A stretch of 64,000 nucleotides of DNA from Pelobates cultripes. Taxonomy: Eukaryota; Chordata; Amphibia; Anura; Pelobatidae. This document shows positions 23,312-35,520 of this stretch, one piece after another (the first letter of the stretch is position 1; each line of letters starts with the position of its first letter). The position numbers were made by a program, and so were the translations under genes. The notes under the pieces are model-generated. The model saw nothing but the letters and a program-made list of their open reading frames with translations, searched no databases and had not been told where the DNA came from. The stretch lies in assembly GCA_933207985.1 (NCBI GenBank), contig OW240912.1, positions 249,091,501 to 249,155,500 of the forward strand, given 5' to 3'.

Positions 23312-24835
23312 TGCATTGCAATACACTAATATGAGACTTTTCTGTTTGGTTTTGGACCCCCCAAACCAATTCCTTTGTTTTGCTGTGTACAAGTCTACCA
23401 ATTATGATCTGTAGAATAAACCCTCTCTAACTATGATCTTACTAAGCAATTCCTAGTAACCAGTAATTTCTCTCATCCAACTCCAGAAAAGGTATATTAA
23501 GCACATTTATTGAGGCACAGCCCAAACTGTCTGCACAGAACCATTTGACCTTCGTCTGGTTTTTACCATATCTATACAGTTCAAGAACACCATGAATCTG
23601 GAATACTTTTTAACCAGTTCAGATGTTAAGCTGTATTATTATAGTGTACCATGATGTTTTGCTTATTATCATAATCGTGACATTGACAATTGTTTGTAAC
23701 GCACAAGCTCCAAACTACATTATCTTTCTACTGTCACCCATGAAATAAAACATCTAAACATATTATGAGACCCACATGTCTTGTAAAAATACCTAATTTG
23801 TTTCAGCTGTTCGACCCCAATGTGGTATTTATTTATGCAGCATTTGTGCATTGTGCAACCCTGAATATATGGCAAACAGAGAGCTTAAAGAGATCAAATA
23901 AATAAATAAGATAAAATATAAAAAGAAATACATTTCTGCAATATAATGTTTTACTTTTCTTCCCAAAGGTAGGATAAACGTGACACACTTTATTTTCTTC
24001 TATATCTCCCTGGATTCACAGGGTTCACTATTCATGTGTCAATTTAAAAAAAAAATGTATTCTTTGTACAGATCTAAAGTAAAAACCGAACAAATCTTTC
24101 CTGTATATTACCATTATCTGGTTTCTGCTGCAAATGTTCGGACTTTCAGGATTTCCTGGAATTTCCTATCTACCAATGGATTTACAAGGTAATTCTATCA
24201 GTCCAGCAACCAAAATATTAGCTATCATTTCAAAACAATTGTCAATTTGCTTGTTTCATTTTAAAATATATATATTTCAGAGAAAAAATAAATATTTAAA
24301 ATATAGAGATAGATCTTTTTTTCTGCTTTGTCTTTGCATGCTACATTTTAAGACAAGGCAGGACTCAGTCTTTTGCTATACTTTGTTTACTGCAACCTCC
24401 AATAGCTGCAAAAAAATGGTAAGGCAAATCAGAAAAACAGAACACAGGTTATAAAGGGCAGGACCCCTGTGACACCTTCTTCTTTCTTTGCTGCTCAACC
24501 TCCAACAAGGCAGAGTATTTGTCTCTCAACCAATCAAGGGTTTATTGTCCTATCTGAGTTGGGCGCATGTTTTTGTGATTGTTATTATTTTTTCTCTTGT
24601 TTTATTGCACTCTTGCTGTGTGTTTTTTTTCTGGGTTGTGAGTTTAAGCTCCCTTTCTTCGTTTACATTTTGGTCTTTTTCCTGGGGTTCCCTTGGCATC
24701 CTACATTGCCTGGGTATTTGCCCTTGGGGTGCCTTGCTTTTATTGTGCTCAGCTGTGTGGGGACCAGACGGGTCTCCGGCACGCTTCGTGGTGCTCCCTG
24801 TGAGATACATTAGCATTTTACACGCAATTGCATCT
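23312..24835. other. No gene seen; AT-rich, T-rich toward the DIRS-like relic
   Basis: Overlapping ORFs at 24.1-24.8 kb have no recognisable domain. 24440-24835 may be the upstream part of the DIRS-like element, but no diagnostic motif was seen. Confidence 0.4.
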
Positions 24836-25740
24836 ACTAACTGTGGCCACCTTGGTACACTTTTCGGCCTGTGCAGAGTGCAAGTGTCTGGTGGACAATT
24901 TATTTTGCTTGCCTGTCTACTTGTCTATTGCCTGTCTGCTTGTCTATATCAAGATTGTCATTGGTTCCTTAATTTTCTGTGGCAAGGGACAATGTGGAAG
25001 TTCACATGCTTTCCCTTTGGACTAAATTCTGCCCCTTGGTGTTTCACCAATTTGCTGAAGCTGGTCAGGGCCCATCTCCACGGCAAGGGGATTCGGACAA
25101 TCATTTACCTCTACAACATCCTCCTGTTTTCCAAGGACATCTTTTGAATCATCAGAGGAGCATTTGGTTGCTAGCAGAGTACCTTCCAGGGGAGTCCAAC
25201 ATGACAGCAGATTGGTTTTCTTGTCATTAAAGGGATGCCAGCAACTGTCGCCTGGACTCGACTGTGTTCATGATACTTCAAGAGCACAGGCATCCACTGC
25301 ATCTGGATTTGTTTGTGTCCATGGTGATTTGGCAGCTCTGGCAGTTCTTCAGCTGGCTTCTGGATCTGGATTGTTGAGATGCTTTTCTCCAGGAATGGAT
25401 TGATATGGGAGCATTTGCCTTTCCTCCTTTCTCCATGATTGCCCGGGTGGTTTACCAGTTTGTTCAGATGCAAGTGATAATAGTCCTGATTGCACCTCTC
25501 TGTCAGTACAAGATCCATTCCTGTTGCCATTGTTCCCTCTTCTTCTCACAGATCCTCTGGGGAACCCATCAGTTGGTTCTCCAGGAGAAGCGCAATCTTG
25601 GTGGGTGGAATGGGGTAATTTTAAGGGAATGTTGAGGGAGTATTGCAGGTCTCTCAGGAACTTCTGTGAGACTCATGGGCTCCAAGTACTAGATGGAGTT
25701 ATCTACATGCATGGTGACATTGGTGTGACTGGTGTGTGAA
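24836..25740 (+). pseudogene. DIRS-like (tyrosine-recombinase) retrotransposon pol relic
   Basis: Several frames keep the order of DIRS-type pol. RT: NFLWQGTMWKFTCFPFGLNS, then APWCFTNLLK and GIRTIIYLYNILLFSKD (about 24969-25140), where the catalytic YLDD is YLYN. RNase H end: AEYLPGESNMTADWFS (about 25176-25225). Then DLFVS, FFSW and DAFLQEW (about 25305-25400) and FAFPPFSMIARV (about 25412-25450), followed by LLTDPLGNP. RT and RNase H are too close together, so an internal part is deleted. The tyrosine recombinase was not recognised. Frameshifts and the lost catalytic site make it dead. Confidence 0.75.
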
Positions 25741-26695
25741 CAGGGATATGGATCTGAGAAAACTCAAAGCACAGGAGGTGGGGCAAAATGCGTCACGCGA
25801 TACATCATCAGGAGGCAAAGCCGGAACCTGGCATCTTGAGGAAACCAGGAAGTAACACATACAAGTCAGTGTTTTATGCTGCAATTGAGCTTTTTTGTGG
25901 GATTACTATATGGTATAACCCACCAATACTTTGAGTAAGCAGTTTTAATTGTTTCATGCATAATAACATTTGTTGTTATACTAGCCATTGGGGTTTCCTG
26001 GTTCTGTCATCCCTGCAGCTATTTCATACTAAAAGTGCCATTTTTTGAGAATTAAAGTCTTCAGAGCCTTCAAGCCTGAGCATTGTGGGAGTTATTCCCT
26101 CAAGTGGAGCCTTTCTCACCCATAGCCAGGGTTTATAGGGCTCTGGTAAATGTGAGTGTAACCCTCACAGTTGTATATGAAACAGTGTATTATTACTATA
26201 TTAAGGATGATCTGAACTAGATTTTGGTTTATTTTTTTTTTTATTTTTTTTACAGATATTCTTTGATCAATGTATGTTAAGTATATTTTGAGCGCAACAC
26301 TGGTTTATGGTTTAGGAATATATGTATCCATTTACAGCTCCTTTGTCTTGAATTTCTTGTCGTCCCTATTTTCGGAGAGTAAGTCTTAATGATCAGTTAA
26401 TATTTTTTGGTCATCCAGTTCGGCAGTGCATGTTTCTTCACAGGGTGTTCCCAAAGATAGAAGTCATCTGGTCTGTCAGTTGCTTCAAGGAATTTGTCTT
26501 TAACGTCCCTATGTATTCTCACTTTTGGGATATCTTGTTATTGTAATATTTTTTGAAAACACAATTATATAGTGAGCGCTCAACCTTAATATGGGTGCTA
26601 GTGTGGTAAAAGGGTGCTGGGTGCTTTATGGAAAATCTGTTCCCCCACTATATCCATGCACATAATATAGAATAACCCAAAGCACACCAGATTAA
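25741..26695. other. No gene seen after the DIRS-like relic
   Basis: 25741-26160 could include the 3' side of the relic but has no clear motif. The rest is AT-rich. Confidence 0.4.
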
Positions 26696-26705
26696 ACTTG
26701 CACAT

Positions 26706-26833
26706 ATAAGCAAAAAATAAGGGATGATCTGCTAAACCAATAACAAACAAAAAACATAGCATATAACTGTGTTATTGGTATACACTATTTTTTTTTTTGT
26801 TAGTTTAGCAGATCAACCCCTATTCTTTGCTTC
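26706..26833. repeat. Inverted repeat, possible palindromic MITE
   Basis: The left arm around 26706-26757 (AAGCAAAAAATAAGGGATGATCTGCTAAAC in two parts) and the right arm 26791-26833 are reverse complements with a few mismatches, separated by about 35 bases. No target duplication was identified. Confidence 0.65.
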
Positions 26834-27285
26834 TATTTCGTGGAAGACAGGAGGAAGTCTTTGGGGATACCATTGGGAGCTTCACCCTATACAGGGAAGT
26901 TTCTTTCTGCTTTTATCTAATTAGGAACTAATTGCACTTTGGTTTGTGTACACATATATTGTTTTCTTTAAACTTGCACATAAAAAGATTTTGATTCATA
27001 CAGTGATTTGATAAAAATTGTACAAAGAAAGTGCAAACAGCAGTTTAGGCATGTAAACAATAAATAACATACCCACATCCACATCAGATACAAAAGTTAG
27101 TGCACAGGTTTGAAACCCACAAAGCCATAACAATATAGGCATACTAACCCAGAGCAGGAGATGCAGTAACCTCAACATTTCGTCATCTAGCCTTCCTCAA
27201 GAGGGCTCGCCAACAGTATGGGCTATGTTCCTATTTATATAATAAAGGTCTTAATAGGAAAATAGCCTAATTAAAAACAGAAGTG
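26834..27285. other. No gene seen; AT-rich intergenic
   Basis: Short chance ORFs only. Confidence 0.45.
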
Positions 27286-27287
27286 TA

Positions 27288-27340
27288 AGAGACGTCACAC
27301 ACACGTTCCCAGATGAGACGTCTCACACACGTTCCCAGTA
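27288..27340. repeat. Tandem pair of ACGTC/ACACACGTTCCCAG units
   Basis: GAGACGTCACACACACGTTC is followed within 6 bases by a near-identical GAGACGTCTCACACACGTTC. It marks the left shoulder of a CpG-rich island. Confidence 0.8.
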
Positions 27341-27399
27341 GTTAGACACTAAAAGGTTAAAAGGTTCTTACTTGCAACGGGTGTCATCTCTAATGATTA

Positions 27400-27662
27400 C
27401 AGACCCGGCCACTGTGTGAGGGGAGGAGTGCCTGTCAATGAGGCCAGCAGGCGTCGCAGGAGGAGGCGAGTGATCGGCGGCATTTCCATTACCACGTGGG
27501 AATGCCGTCATAACGAGATGCGACGGGATGGTCCCAGTCTGCTCCCGGGCAGGAGTGGACCCAGTCGGGGCCTTGACACAGGGTAAGTATTCGGCGGCAT
27601 TCCCCTTTCGATGTGCGAATGCCGCCGGGACCCAGACCACTCTCTGGCAGGAGTGACCCGGC
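27400..27662. repeat. CpG-rich diverged tandem repeat with hairpins
   Basis: Two units of about 115 bases: CGGCGGCATTTCC at 27475 and CGGCGGCATTCCC at 27592. Each is followed by a facing GAATGCCG copy (27499-27508 and 27617-27627) and later by a GGCAGGAGTG block (27549 and 27644). The arms make short GC-rich hairpins. CpG density is far above the surroundings. Origin unknown: possibly a GC-rich transposon end or a CpG island. Confidence 0.6.
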
Positions 27663-27664
27663 AT

Positions 27665-29370
27665 AACAGTAAGTTAGACATAAGGAGGAAAATTGCTGGA
27701 ATCAGCAGTAATTTCCATACAGTTTTCAATCATTCCCTCATGCGTCACGAAACTGAAAACAATCTAATTGATTGGGAATTCTACTACTAGCAAAATTAAA
27801 TAAAACAAATTTAAAAAAAGATGTGGTATGACCTTAGGAATAGACACTAGTCCTTGCATTTCTGGCACAAAAAAACAAACAAACAAACAAAAAGTATGGT
27901 ATGATAATCTTTATCAACTACCTCTGGAACACAAATAGCTACCTAATATGTTCAGCAAAAAAATTGAGGGACCCTATCCTGGGGGAGAAATCCTGCAACC
28001 TCACAAGAAAGAATCTTCTAACCTAATTAGGATACTGGACACCTATTTATCAGATGTGAGCCATTAAAAAAGAAATCTAATGAATGAACCTCTGGTTGAA
28101 GTGATGTTTTCCAACTGGGCCAGAACACAAGAGTTTCCTAAGTTTTCTAAACCCCAATTCCATGACATGAACATTCAAGAGGATTGTAATGAAATAAAGT
28201 AATCTAAAAATAGCAATCTTTTTTTCACCTATTTATTTTAACTGCTTCTGACAAAATTCTCGAAATACTAAATATAACTTGTTTGAATAATTTCATTTTC
28301 ATTTATTAAACATTTTTTTTTAAAAATTGGAAAAAAAACCTAAATTGAGCACTTATATTTTGGTATAGATTCCTAGAAAAATGAATGGTAGTACAGCTAT
28401 GTAATCTTACTATGCCCTAAATACACATTTAAAAAAAAAATAAAAAAATTTTTTGGGGCATTTGGAGACTGAAAAAATTAATTAATGTACTTTTGCTTTG
28501 AATGAAAGCAGCTGCATATGTCATGTTGGTCTGTTTGTGTATGTGAGCTTTAATGCACAAAACATATGGTTTATACATAAATATTATAATGAACTTAGAA
28601 ATGAGAGAAATTAGTCTGCACATTTCTCAGTTGAACTTAATTTCAGAAAACATCTTTAAAATCACATTTTCTTTTGGAACTCCGCAAAATCAATTTAATT
28701 CTATCGATGTTAACATATTGCAAAGGCAGAATGAAAGTTTCTGTGCTCTTCTTCAGAACAGCTGATCCATATTAAAAACCTGTAAAAATGTACAGAGGAG
28801 AAAACATGTAAAACAAGTTTATCAAGCAGTTTATTACATCCACATTTTTTAATTGCTTCATTTAATTAGTCTTCACAGTATTACATCAAGCTGTCTCCAG
28901 TGGTTACAAAGTCACTAGAAAATGCACCCAGGAACTTTTAATAGAGACGAGAAAATTAGCTATTAAAGACATGAGCACCACAAAACATTTATTTGTTATT
29001 AACAATGCGAACAAAATGTGAAGTTTTAATTACGAATTCATGTTGAAATTTAAAAAAACAAACAAAAAAAGCTATTAATCTCTCAGATTAGCACAATTCA
29101 AAAAAGAAAGCTAAACTTTTTACAGTTACAGAACAATGATCTGTATAGTCTTATCAAGAAAATCTACACCTAATAAAATCTACAGGTAGAGAATTTAGAT
29201 ATCTTGATCCAAAGATATTTTATATATGTCTATGAGATATTTCCTTTGACTGGGCGATTTTAGTGTTTAACTGATATCATACAGTTTAGAATGAGAAATT
29301 AAAAAACTACAATTTAGTTGATAATTCCCGTAGGGAGATTCATATTTAATTACATTTACCATAGCCTTAT
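27665..29370. other. No gene seen; 28500-29100 looks single copy
   Basis: AT-rich sequence without element ends. 28600-28980 reads like ordinary non-repetitive sequence and is a place to test for conserved non-coding elements. Confidence 0.4.
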
Positions 29371-29374
29371 TTTG

Positions 29375-29470
29375 GATCAATAGTAAAAACAGATGTGAGA
29401 AATGCGAAATGCTGAACTTGATGGACAAATGTCTCTTTTCAGCCTATGTATCTATGTGACTATGTAAGGT
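29375..29470 (+). mobile_element. LINE-like 3' end fragment (TATGT tail)
   Basis: GCTGAACTTGATGGACAAAT, then GTCTCTTTTCAGCC and a tail TATGTATCTATGTGACTATG resemble a 3' terminus widely repeated in vertebrate CR1/L2-like LINEs. No coding part is present. Confidence 0.5.
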
Positions 29471-31585
29471 AAGATAGCAGACACTGAACGGTGACCAAAA
29501 ATTGTAATATGACTTGCTTTTTTCCTGTAAATGTATAAATTACATTGTTGCAATTGGAAGTGCGATGCTTAGTCTGTCAGTTGCACTCAAAATCATAATC
29601 TGGGCTGACCCATGGCCTCCTACCGGCTGGAAGCTCTCCTCCCTGGTTTTGCTGCGTGGGAGCATCTGGTGCATCTGTTGAGAGGAAAGACAACACCACT
29701 CACACCAAACTGGGCTCACATAGGCATGTTTCAGTTATAAAAAAAAAAAATCTACATTAAACTACAGACGCTCAAGTGAAATAATGATAGTTGATCAGTA
29801 CATGTGGAAAAAATGTTTACATAGTCCTGCATGTAGTATATTTCAGTTTTAATTTAGGATTAACCCTGTGATGTTCAACCAGATAAGATAAATACCTCAA
29901 AACATGGTTAGGTTACACAGAAATTCTGGTGTGTGTGTAATGCTTATATCAAAGGGTGTGTTGGTGATGCTTCACTAATGTACAGGAAGTATAATAGAAA
30001 ATGAAGAATGTCAATGATGCATACACACTGAGCTGACATTGTACCTGTAAAGGGTTGCCACTCCATCAGACAATTCTCAATGTGTATATTTGTGCATAAA
30101 ACAGACTTTCTTGGGCAGCTATAAACATGCTCAGTTATGTTTTTGTTCCAATATGTCTCATTTTCTGACAATTCTGGGAATCTTTGACAAGCAAATGCCT
30201 GAGCTTCATAGTATCATAGAGGTTTAGGTAGAAAAATGACTCATGCCTATCAAATCATTTTCTGACATACTCTCTGCTGCTGCTGATTCAGAACAATGCA
30301 ACCTTGCAAACTCAAAATACAGTTTCTGATTATTTCCCATTCTTTTAGCATATTTCATTACTTTTTGACTCTCAAATGGCTTCTATCCCTAAGCATATTT
30401 AAATATCTGGAGGTTTTTTAGCATCACATTTTTTTGGGTCGGGATGGGGGGGAGGTTACTGTATGTATAGGGGTGGATCTGTACTATATTCTTTACTGCC
30501 CCCCAGGAATAGTGGGAGTTTGAGCGCAGGGCTTAATTTTGTATGTTTGTATTGGTTTGAATTACACAGCCATGTTACAGTGCTGCTGCCCACTCCATGA
30601 GTGCGATGTTAAGGGTCAATAAGTGTGTAGGGTTTAGAAAAATACCCCTCTCTGTCTCATTAGACATTTTCCATTTTATCAGAAAGCAGCAAGGTATATT
30701 GTTAGTGTAGGACTCGCCTAAGAGGTTTTGCCTTGACATGGCAGATGAGCAAAAACTTAAAAGGCCATTGGAGTTTGAAAAATTGGATACTACAGTAGCT
30801 TTTTAAATATTTCCAATAATATAGCCCATTTTCCCAAAATCAAGCATTGCCAAACACTGTAACAATCGCAAACTGCCTAAAATTAATTACAGGTGTCCAG
30901 CTCCATGTTAAAACCTATTCTCATAATTTATATATTGCCAAGTTTCAGCAAGAAATGTTTTCCTAAATTTTGAAATTCAATTATCTAATTAATGTAATTG
31001 GGTGCTTAATGAATAAACCTCGTAGCGTGAATCAACATCCCCATCAGAAAATACCATGCATAGCTAAATCAAAAGAATTGATTCTGTGCATTAAATCGAT
31101 TTTATGAGCACTCTAGTTTACAAGGAAAATCTGGTCAACAGAATCAAAGAGGGAACAATAAAAAGTATATCTTCCAGTAAAAGCTCTAAAAAACAATTCA
31201 CAGCAGGTGCTTATAATGTCAAACCTCAAGAGCCACAATCAGAATAGGTTACATTGATAATTCTCCTTTGACAGAGGTGTGTCAGTCTAAGTGACTAATT
31301 TATGAAATAACACACCCATGAGCCATGATATAACAGCAATGCAGCAGCAGCTCAGTAGAACTGTGACTCCCGAGTCATTGCTTTATCGTGGTTAGAACAA
31401 TTTCTCACGAGTTCTATTACCTGGTAACTGCTTACTAAACCGAGTATAAAAGTTATGTGACATAGCATGCACATGAAATAAAATATCTAAAGGTGACACT
31501 ATTACACAACTATGATAACAAGTGCCCCATGACATTAACAGAAAATATTATATATGAATGTATTATATTTACAAACTTAGTTGAG
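29471..31585. other. No gene seen; largely single-copy-looking intergenic
   Basis: No transposon ends, microsatellites or coding signatures beyond small chance ORFs. Confidence 0.4.
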
Positions 31586-31589
31586 GTAA

Positions 31590-31770
31590 TACTCCAAGCA
31601 CCCTGGAACATTCCAAGCACTATAACCACTACAATGCACTTTATGGTTCCAGTGCCAGGGGTGTACTGGCATGCCCCATTGTAAGTAGTCAAACCGTTTT
31701 AGAACAATTTTAGTATTTACTTAGGTTCCATTGAGTGATGCTTCCTGCCTTCATTAAAGCTTCCTATCTA
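31590..31770. mobile_element. T2-type MITE fragment
   Basis: Shares CCAAGCACTATAACCACTA, GGTTCCAGTGCCAGG and AAACCGTTTTAGAAC words with the copy at 21449-21791. Both termini are missing. Confidence 0.6.
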
Positions 31771-32835
31771 TCCAGCAATTATGTTGAGACATAATCCTAA
31801 AATGCTTCCGATAATGTTCATGTCCGTATTACAATAAAGTTCTTGCCCCGTTTTTTCCCCTATTAAATGTGTGGGGCTGTGAAGCGCTAAACATGTGTGG
31901 TGTTATTCCTTTGTTACTGTCTCCATTTGCCCGATTATCCAACCCTCAGTATGTAGATTGCAACAGGTTATGGACCTAGAAGGGATGCTGAAAACTGGAG
32001 GAGCAGGCTTTGTTTTGACGTAAATGAGGACTACAAGTTATGGGAAAAAAAGTTCTTGTTACATCTGTTGTTGATGAATCTCAAAGAAACCATCCTGAGT
32101 GAACCAGATGATATCAATGATGATGGTAAGGATAAACATAATAATAAGAAAATACTACTAAAGAAAGAAAGCATTGTACATACCTTCATATCCTCAAGAC
32201 ATCTTCATTGTAGGGGCAGCAGTAAACAATGGTGCATCAAATAATTTATACAAGAGAAGGCATTTGTAAGAGGAGCACCACATTCATATAATCCAAAAAT
32301 AAATAGACTTTACCATCTTAATACTTATTCTGAAAATTAAGATAGCGGTCATGGATGTTACTATATTCAGACTTGGCATGAAATTCTAGGTCACTGTAAT
32401 TACAATGGCTTACAAAGGCTTTGGACAAGAGAAGTGCAGCTTTTGCAAGCTGTTTATAGATATACTCACACTGATAAAACACATAATTAAATACATGCAT
32501 GTTTTAATTTGAGGTATATCTACTAAACAATGGGTTTTTTTTTGTTTGTTTTTTTAATTTGGGCAGTGTAGTGTCCATTTAAACAAAGCCAAGTCAAATA
32601 CCAGGTAAACACAGATAATTACTCTCGGGCTAATTAGACCATGACAGGACAATGAAGAGCGGGAAGTGATACCTGTAGGACCCTGTGCATCTGATAGGCT
32701 TATGTCACATATGATGCCAAAGTAAATGGTCTATTGGCTGAGTGCCCATACAACACACAAACTGAGATATGGATGAAGAAGAACTGGGGCAGAGCGTTCT
32801 TCATCATCATTAAAATTGCAACACCATCCAATGTA
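31771..32835. other. No gene seen; unclassified repeat at about 32425-32510
   Basis: 32425-32510 (CAAGAGAAGTGCAGCTTTTG and AGATATACTCAC) matches 48736-48793, the left flank of the other solo LTR. It therefore belongs to a dispersed repeat family. Confidence 0.45.
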
Positions 32836-32840
32836 GTTGA

Positions 32841-33831
32841 TGTAACGGATCACCTGGCACCCCGACTGGGTACCTCCGTTAAAGGATGCTCCTAGCGCTT
32901 CCTGAGGACTCCAAGCACTGCAGCAGACACCACAACCACCGAACCGGAGAAGCATATGAATCCTCTTAAGCATATGAATGCTGTAGACAGTTGAATAGGA
33001 ACCATACGAATAGGTTTACTCTCCTAGCAGTCAAACTGGAACAGCATACAATAAATCCTTCCCCCAATAATGAGACGACACTTCACTTTGAGGGTTAAAA
33101 CAGGAACTCCCTGTACTGTCACATACAGTCTCTTTTATTCCCAATCCACAAACATAGTACAGCCCACAGGGCGTTACAAAACAGCCAATCAATCCATACA
33201 ATACACCCAGACACTCCCACACAAAATCCTCCCCTCTGGCTGTGATATGATTACTGAACACAATGGGTAATCTAATTATCACAGCCAGAGAAATACAGTT
33301 TCATAAAACACATCACAGGGACCCCAAAACATGCAATAACCCCATAAAAAGTATATCTTGGAACTGGGGATCTGGGTGAACCACATATCCAAAATTCACC
33401 CAGATCTGTTCAGTACTTTGGAAAATACAGTTTAATGCAGATTCTGCAGAACATATACAGGCTAAATAAAAAACAATCACTGTATAATGTGTCCCCTGCT
33501 GTATAGTCCAAAACCACCGCACGATGTCTCTGTGCAACAAATACTGGCGAGATGGCACCGTGTTGAAAAGTCCACACAGTGTCTGTGAGTTAAAATGGCC
33601 GCCATCCATTGTTCTCACCATGTGCTTCTGATACAGGAAATGGTGGCCACCCAGTAACTCCACAGTATGTCCCCAGATGGTTCTTAAAAGGGCTAGCAGC
33701 AGCACAACACAAATCCATTATGCCCAAATCATGTCTTTAAAGGGCAATACATCCCAGGGCCCATAGTCACATGGCAGGAGGCTGGCAACCAGGCTTCTCC
33801 AGTGTATAGTGGCGAGGTTGGTTCCGCCACA
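32841..33831 (-). mobile_element. Solo LTR (991 bp)
   Basis: Five-base direct repeats GTTGA flank it exactly (32836-32840 and 33832-33836). On its own strand it begins TGTGGCGGAA and ends GGTGATCCGTTACA, so it has TG...CA ends. It is homologous end to end with the LTR at 48794-49972: the first 38 bases align without gaps, both have a TTGCCAGCCTCCT block, and both end AGTCCGTCACA/GATCCGTTACA. There is no internal region or second LTR. A 5-bp duplication fits many Gypsy-type elements and some others; the family is not known to me. Confidence 0.88.
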
Positions 33832-33836
33832 GTTGA

Positions 33837-34030
33837 GTCCAGCATTGATGGAGTCCACAGGAAGAGAGCGCCAGGAACCTCAGATGACAACCGGAATGTG
33901 GTGGAGGTCTGGAAAAGGTTCATTTTTGACATATGGAAACATCTAACAATGGTACAGAGCTCATGGCTGAGAGTTTTCGGTCACTACTAAACCTAGTAGA
34001 CTAGACTACTAAACAAGACATGAGACCTCA
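33837..34030. other. Short unassigned stretch between solo LTR and copia relic
   Basis: No motif recognised. It may be flanking DNA of either insertion. Confidence 0.4.
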
Positions 34031-34032
34031 AT

Positions 34033-35048
34033 ACCTTACTGAATAGTTCTGCTGAGAGAAACTGGAAAACACTATTTGAAATTACAAGTTGTCTGTTGAT
34101 TGAAAGTAAATTGCCAAAGGAATTATGGACATTATTGAATTGAGTGCTTCTGAGATCCAAAACAGGTGCTTTAATAACCCTCGAGTACAATTTACAAACG
34201 TCATGTTATCTGTTAACAGGGCAAAAGATCTAACCTTTCTAAAATTAGGATTTTAGGTATGAATGTTATGCATAGAAGTATAAGAGAAAGAAGATACATT
34301 TGAAATGTAAGATAGAAATCTTTGTTGGATATGACAAGAACAAGAACAAGAACCTCTTATGTCTGTGTTGGAAACCCTTCCTGGTTCTTAGTGTATTATC
34401 CTGGAACTAAGAAGGTTGTCAGATACAAAGCTTGTGAAATTTGTTACAAAGAAAGCTGTTGAAAGACAAACTCAAACTGTTTTATTGAATAATGAAGAGA
34501 ACTGTCACAGATAGCAATTTGACATTGTTTCCGAAAACAAAACTGAAGTAGAATTCTCAGATCCAGATCTCCTCAAGAAGTGATGAGAATGATCAAACAA
34601 GGAATGATCATGGTAAACACTACCCTAAAGGAAATAGAAAAGTTCCCTAGTACTTGAAAGACTGTGTTTCAGATTCCAGAAATAATGACCATGCATTAAC
34701 AAACATTGAATATTGTTACCACAAACCTCTATAGATGCCATGCACTCACCCAAGTCACATTCAATGCTATGAAACAGGAAATGTGTGCACTAAGAGAAAA
34801 CAACACATTCACTTTGGCCACATTTGGCCACATTGCCAGAAGGCAAACCTTTAATGATGTGGGGGAGAGGGTTAATGGGTGTACACAATGAAAAACAAAA
34901 TTGATTGATCAGAAATGTATAAAGCCAGATATGTTGCTAAAGGTTATAATCAAGTAAATGGAGTTGATTAAGAATAATTATTCTATCTAACTGTAAATAT
35001 TACATCAGTACAAATCTTAATGTTCTTCTTCAAATGGCTGCAGAAACA
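34033..35048 (+). pseudogene. Ty1/copia-like polyprotein relic (integrase end to RT start)
   Basis: Segments in shifting frames are in copia order. Integrase: SSAERNWKTLFEITS, with the E normally completing the D,D,E triad, then LLIESKLPKELW and SASEIQNRCFNN (about 34044-34180). Linker: FVGYDKNK (34321-34344) and LVYYPGTKKVVRY (34388-34425). RT start: NAMKQEMCALRENNTF (about 34764-34812), then YKARYVAKGYNQVNGVD (34918-34969) and NITSVQILM (near 35005). Order matches copia, where integrase precedes RT, not Gypsy. The catalytic RT YxDD and RNase H are absent. Frameshifts and stops make it dead. No LTRs belonging to it were identified. Confidence 0.85.
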
Positions 35049-35054
35049 GCTTAC

Positions 35055-35095
35055 TTAAAGGACCACTATAGTGCCAGGAAAACATACTCGTTATC
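35055..35095. mobile_element. T2-type MITE 5' end
   Basis: TTAAAGGACCACTATAGTGC starts at TTAA 35055-35058. The match ends about 38 bases in, where unrelated gag-like sequence begins. No 3' end was found. Confidence 0.6.
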
Positions 35096-35520
35096 TTGTG
35101 CTAGACGGAGATTGCGTTCGATCCCTTTCTTGAGATCGCGACCGGTACGGGTGAAATAGGTGGAGACCATCGTGCCGAACTTGGGCGTCATAGCGACCTT
35201 GTCTGGTAAGGTGGGCCTGGAGCACTCAGCCCTCAATCTCTTCCGAACTGCCCAATCGAAGGGTCTGTGAAAACAATAATGGTTGAACTGGGCCAGATGT
35301 TCAGGTAGGGACAACTCACAACTGGTGGCCACGTGGAAAAGCTCCGGTCGGCGGGTGTAGCGCTCGTATCGCGAGCACCCCGCGACCAGAGGAGCAGATA
35401 TACATGGGACTGCTGGAGATGTACTCCACGGTCCTGAGGCCTCGGGGGGATTGGAGGAGGCAGCAACAGGCCGGCCTGCAGAAACCCCGAGCAGAACAAA
35501 ACCCGTGAGCAAGGAAAAAC
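35096..35520 (-). pseudogene. Gag-like fragment, possibly DIRS ORF1
   Basis: A minus-strand frame of about 140 codons without stops. Its C-terminal half contains RKRLRAECSRPTLPDKV and then TGRDLKKGIERNLRLAQD. These resemble my recollection of the ORF1 (gag-like) region of amphibian DIRS elements, where similar AECPRPS and KKGI...QDK blocks occur. It is fused at 35095 to a T2 MITE end and so is truncated. It could be the gag of the same family as the pol relic at 24.8-25.7 kb. The identification is tentative. Confidence 0.4.

Noticed and set aside
23151..23414. 87-codon Tyr/Leu/Ser/Ile-rich ORF resembling a membrane protein
   Set aside because: Translation of the TATC microsatellite.
24488..25147. 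219-codon ORF considered as one intact protein
   Set aside because: Only its last 60 or so residues match DIRS-like reverse transcriptase. The rest is unrelated T-rich sequence that happens to be open.
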